A stretch of 23,800 bases of DNA, taken from positions 1-23,800 of the forward strand of contig PAHB01000086.1 of assembly GCA_002704665.1 (NCBI GenBank). The letters are read 5' to 3'. Numbering within the stretch: the first letter of the stretch is position 1; every line of letters begins with the position of its first letter. Positions 23,079 to 23,800 of this stretch are shown in pieces. Both the position numbers and the translations under genes were made by a program. The stretch is from Pseudomonadota bacterium. GTDB taxonomy: Bacteria; Pseudomonadota; Gammaproteobacteria; Burkholderiales; Eutrophovitaceae. Under the pieces are notes generated by a model. That model saw only the letters and a program-made list of their open reading frames with translations. It was not told where the DNA came from and did no database searches.

Positions 23079-23800
23079 ATGCACTATGGATTTTTTGGGC
23101 TTCTTAGACCACCTTTCGAGACAAATAAAGATGCCAATATTTTTTTTGAGGGTGGAGACAGGAGAGAGGCCCTAGAAAGTATTCTTTTTGCGCTTGATCA
23201 TGGTCCCGTTACAGCGTTAATTGGAGAGCCTGGGACAGGCAAGTCTGTAGTCGTTGAGCGGTTAAAGGAGCGTTTGGCCCCCGGAACAAAATTGCTTCAC
23301 GCACAATTAACTTCTGCATCTTTGTTATCGCAGTTAAAAAGTGGGGTAAGCTTTTTAGGCAATTTCACCGAACAAAATACTGTCGATGAGTGCCTGGCAG
23401 ATATGCAAGCGATTACAGAATCCGAAAAATATAAAGAGAAAGCAATATTGCTAATATTAGAAGATTTCGAAAATGAAACAAGCACCACCTGGAGTCAAAT
23501 CACTGACCTAGTGGAAGTTAGCCAAAGATGTTTGATAAACCTTAAAATACTTTTTATTGGTACAGAGAAAACGATAGATCAAATAAGCAAACATAGAAAA
23601 TCTATCGACACATCAATAGATTATCAGTTTTTTCTTAGAAGTCTTAATGAGTCAAACTCCATTGAATATATCAAACATCGAGTGGTCCTCGCTGGAGGCG
23701 ATGCTCGCAAGTTGTTTTCAGATCAAGCCTTAGAAAAAATAATTAAAATTGCCAAAGGATATCCAAAAAAAATCGACGAGATTTGCCAAAAAAGTTTAGA
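23079..23800 (+). CDS. ExeA/GspA-like AAA ATPase (partial, runs off window end)
   Basis: The visible 240 residues resemble the ATPase domain of ExeA/GspA, which in type II secretion helps assemble the secretin in the cell wall, and of related MSHA-associated proteins. The family N-terminus is MHYGFFGLLRPPFETNKDAN. Walker A GEPGTGKS is at 49-56. The Walker B strand AILLILEDFEN has E128-D129 where relatives usually have D-E. FFLRSLNESNSIEYIKHRV with the following AGG matches the typical sensor-2/lid segment of ExeA proteins. The ATG at 23079 has GAGGT 8 nt upstream. No secretion genes are visible, and the membrane span and peptidoglycan-binding part of ExeA would lie beyond the window. TniB-type or phage ATPases are less likely alternatives. 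Confidence 0.8.
   Translation, partial: MHYGFFGLLRPPFETNKDANIFFEGGDRREALESILFALDHGPVTALIGEPGTGKSVVVERLKERLAPGTKLLHAQLTSASLLSQLKSGVSFLGNFTEQNTVDECLADMQAITESEKYKEKAILLILEDFENETSTTWSQITDLVEVSQRCLINLKILFIGTEKTIDQISKHRKSIDTSIDYQFFLRSLNESNSIEYIKHRVVLAGGDARKLFSDQALEKIIKIAKGYPKKIDEICQKSL

Overview
The window looks like chromosomal DNA of an AT-rich betaproteobacterium, probably of the Burkholderiales. The partial 16S rRNA gene carries the stretch used as a betaproteobacterial signature (GGGGAATTTTGGACAATGGG, read on the minus strand near 520-540). It also has Burkholderiales-like V1/V2 and 840-loop sequences and a typical boxA leader. The protein-coding DNA is visibly AT-rich for this class, intergenic spaces are short, and no phage, insertion sequence, CRISPR array or tRNA gene was seen. 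Almost everything is recognisable housekeeping content.

Layout. (1) 1-1183: the 5' part of an rRNA operon on the minus strand, with leader, boxA and a strong stringent-type promoter. (2) 1231-6370: tyrS (minus), anmK (plus), then a minus-strand cluster argC > DUF6776-like membrane coiled-coil protein > bactofilin > erpA. This order is familiar from beta- and gammaproteobacteria, but an M23 peptidase gene often found between tyrS and anmK is absent. (3) 6483-7382: the ribosomal protein operon rplM-rpsI (minus). (4) 7497-8651: a DegS/AlgW-type periplasmic serine protease (plus), divergent from rplM and convergent with tatC. (5) 8655-22884: twenty consecutive minus-strand genes, mlaF-E-D-C-B, an ABC-2 exporter pair, ibaG, murA, hisG-D-C-B-H-A-F-E and tatA-B-C. 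(6) 23079 to the end: a divergent plus-strand ExeA/GspA-like AAA ATPase, cut by the window edge.

How the genes work together. The Mla genes encode inner-membrane and periplasmic parts of an outer-membrane lipid-asymmetry transporter. murA starts peptidoglycan precursor synthesis, the his genes make histidine, and tatABC export folded proteins. AnmK recycles anhydro-MurNAc. The DUF6776/bactofilin pair is probably a cell-shape or envelope scaffold module.

Most of the second-look items are absences or reorganisations within otherwise conserved blocks. hisI is missing between hisF and hisE and is replaced by a short spacer with a good promoter-like sequence. mlaA is missing from the mla operon, and the M23 peptidase is missing next to anmK. 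HisG is the short form that needs HisZ, which is not in the window. I found no convincing wholly new system. The best candidates for under-described biology are the DUF6776-bactofilin pair and the ExeA-like ATPase.
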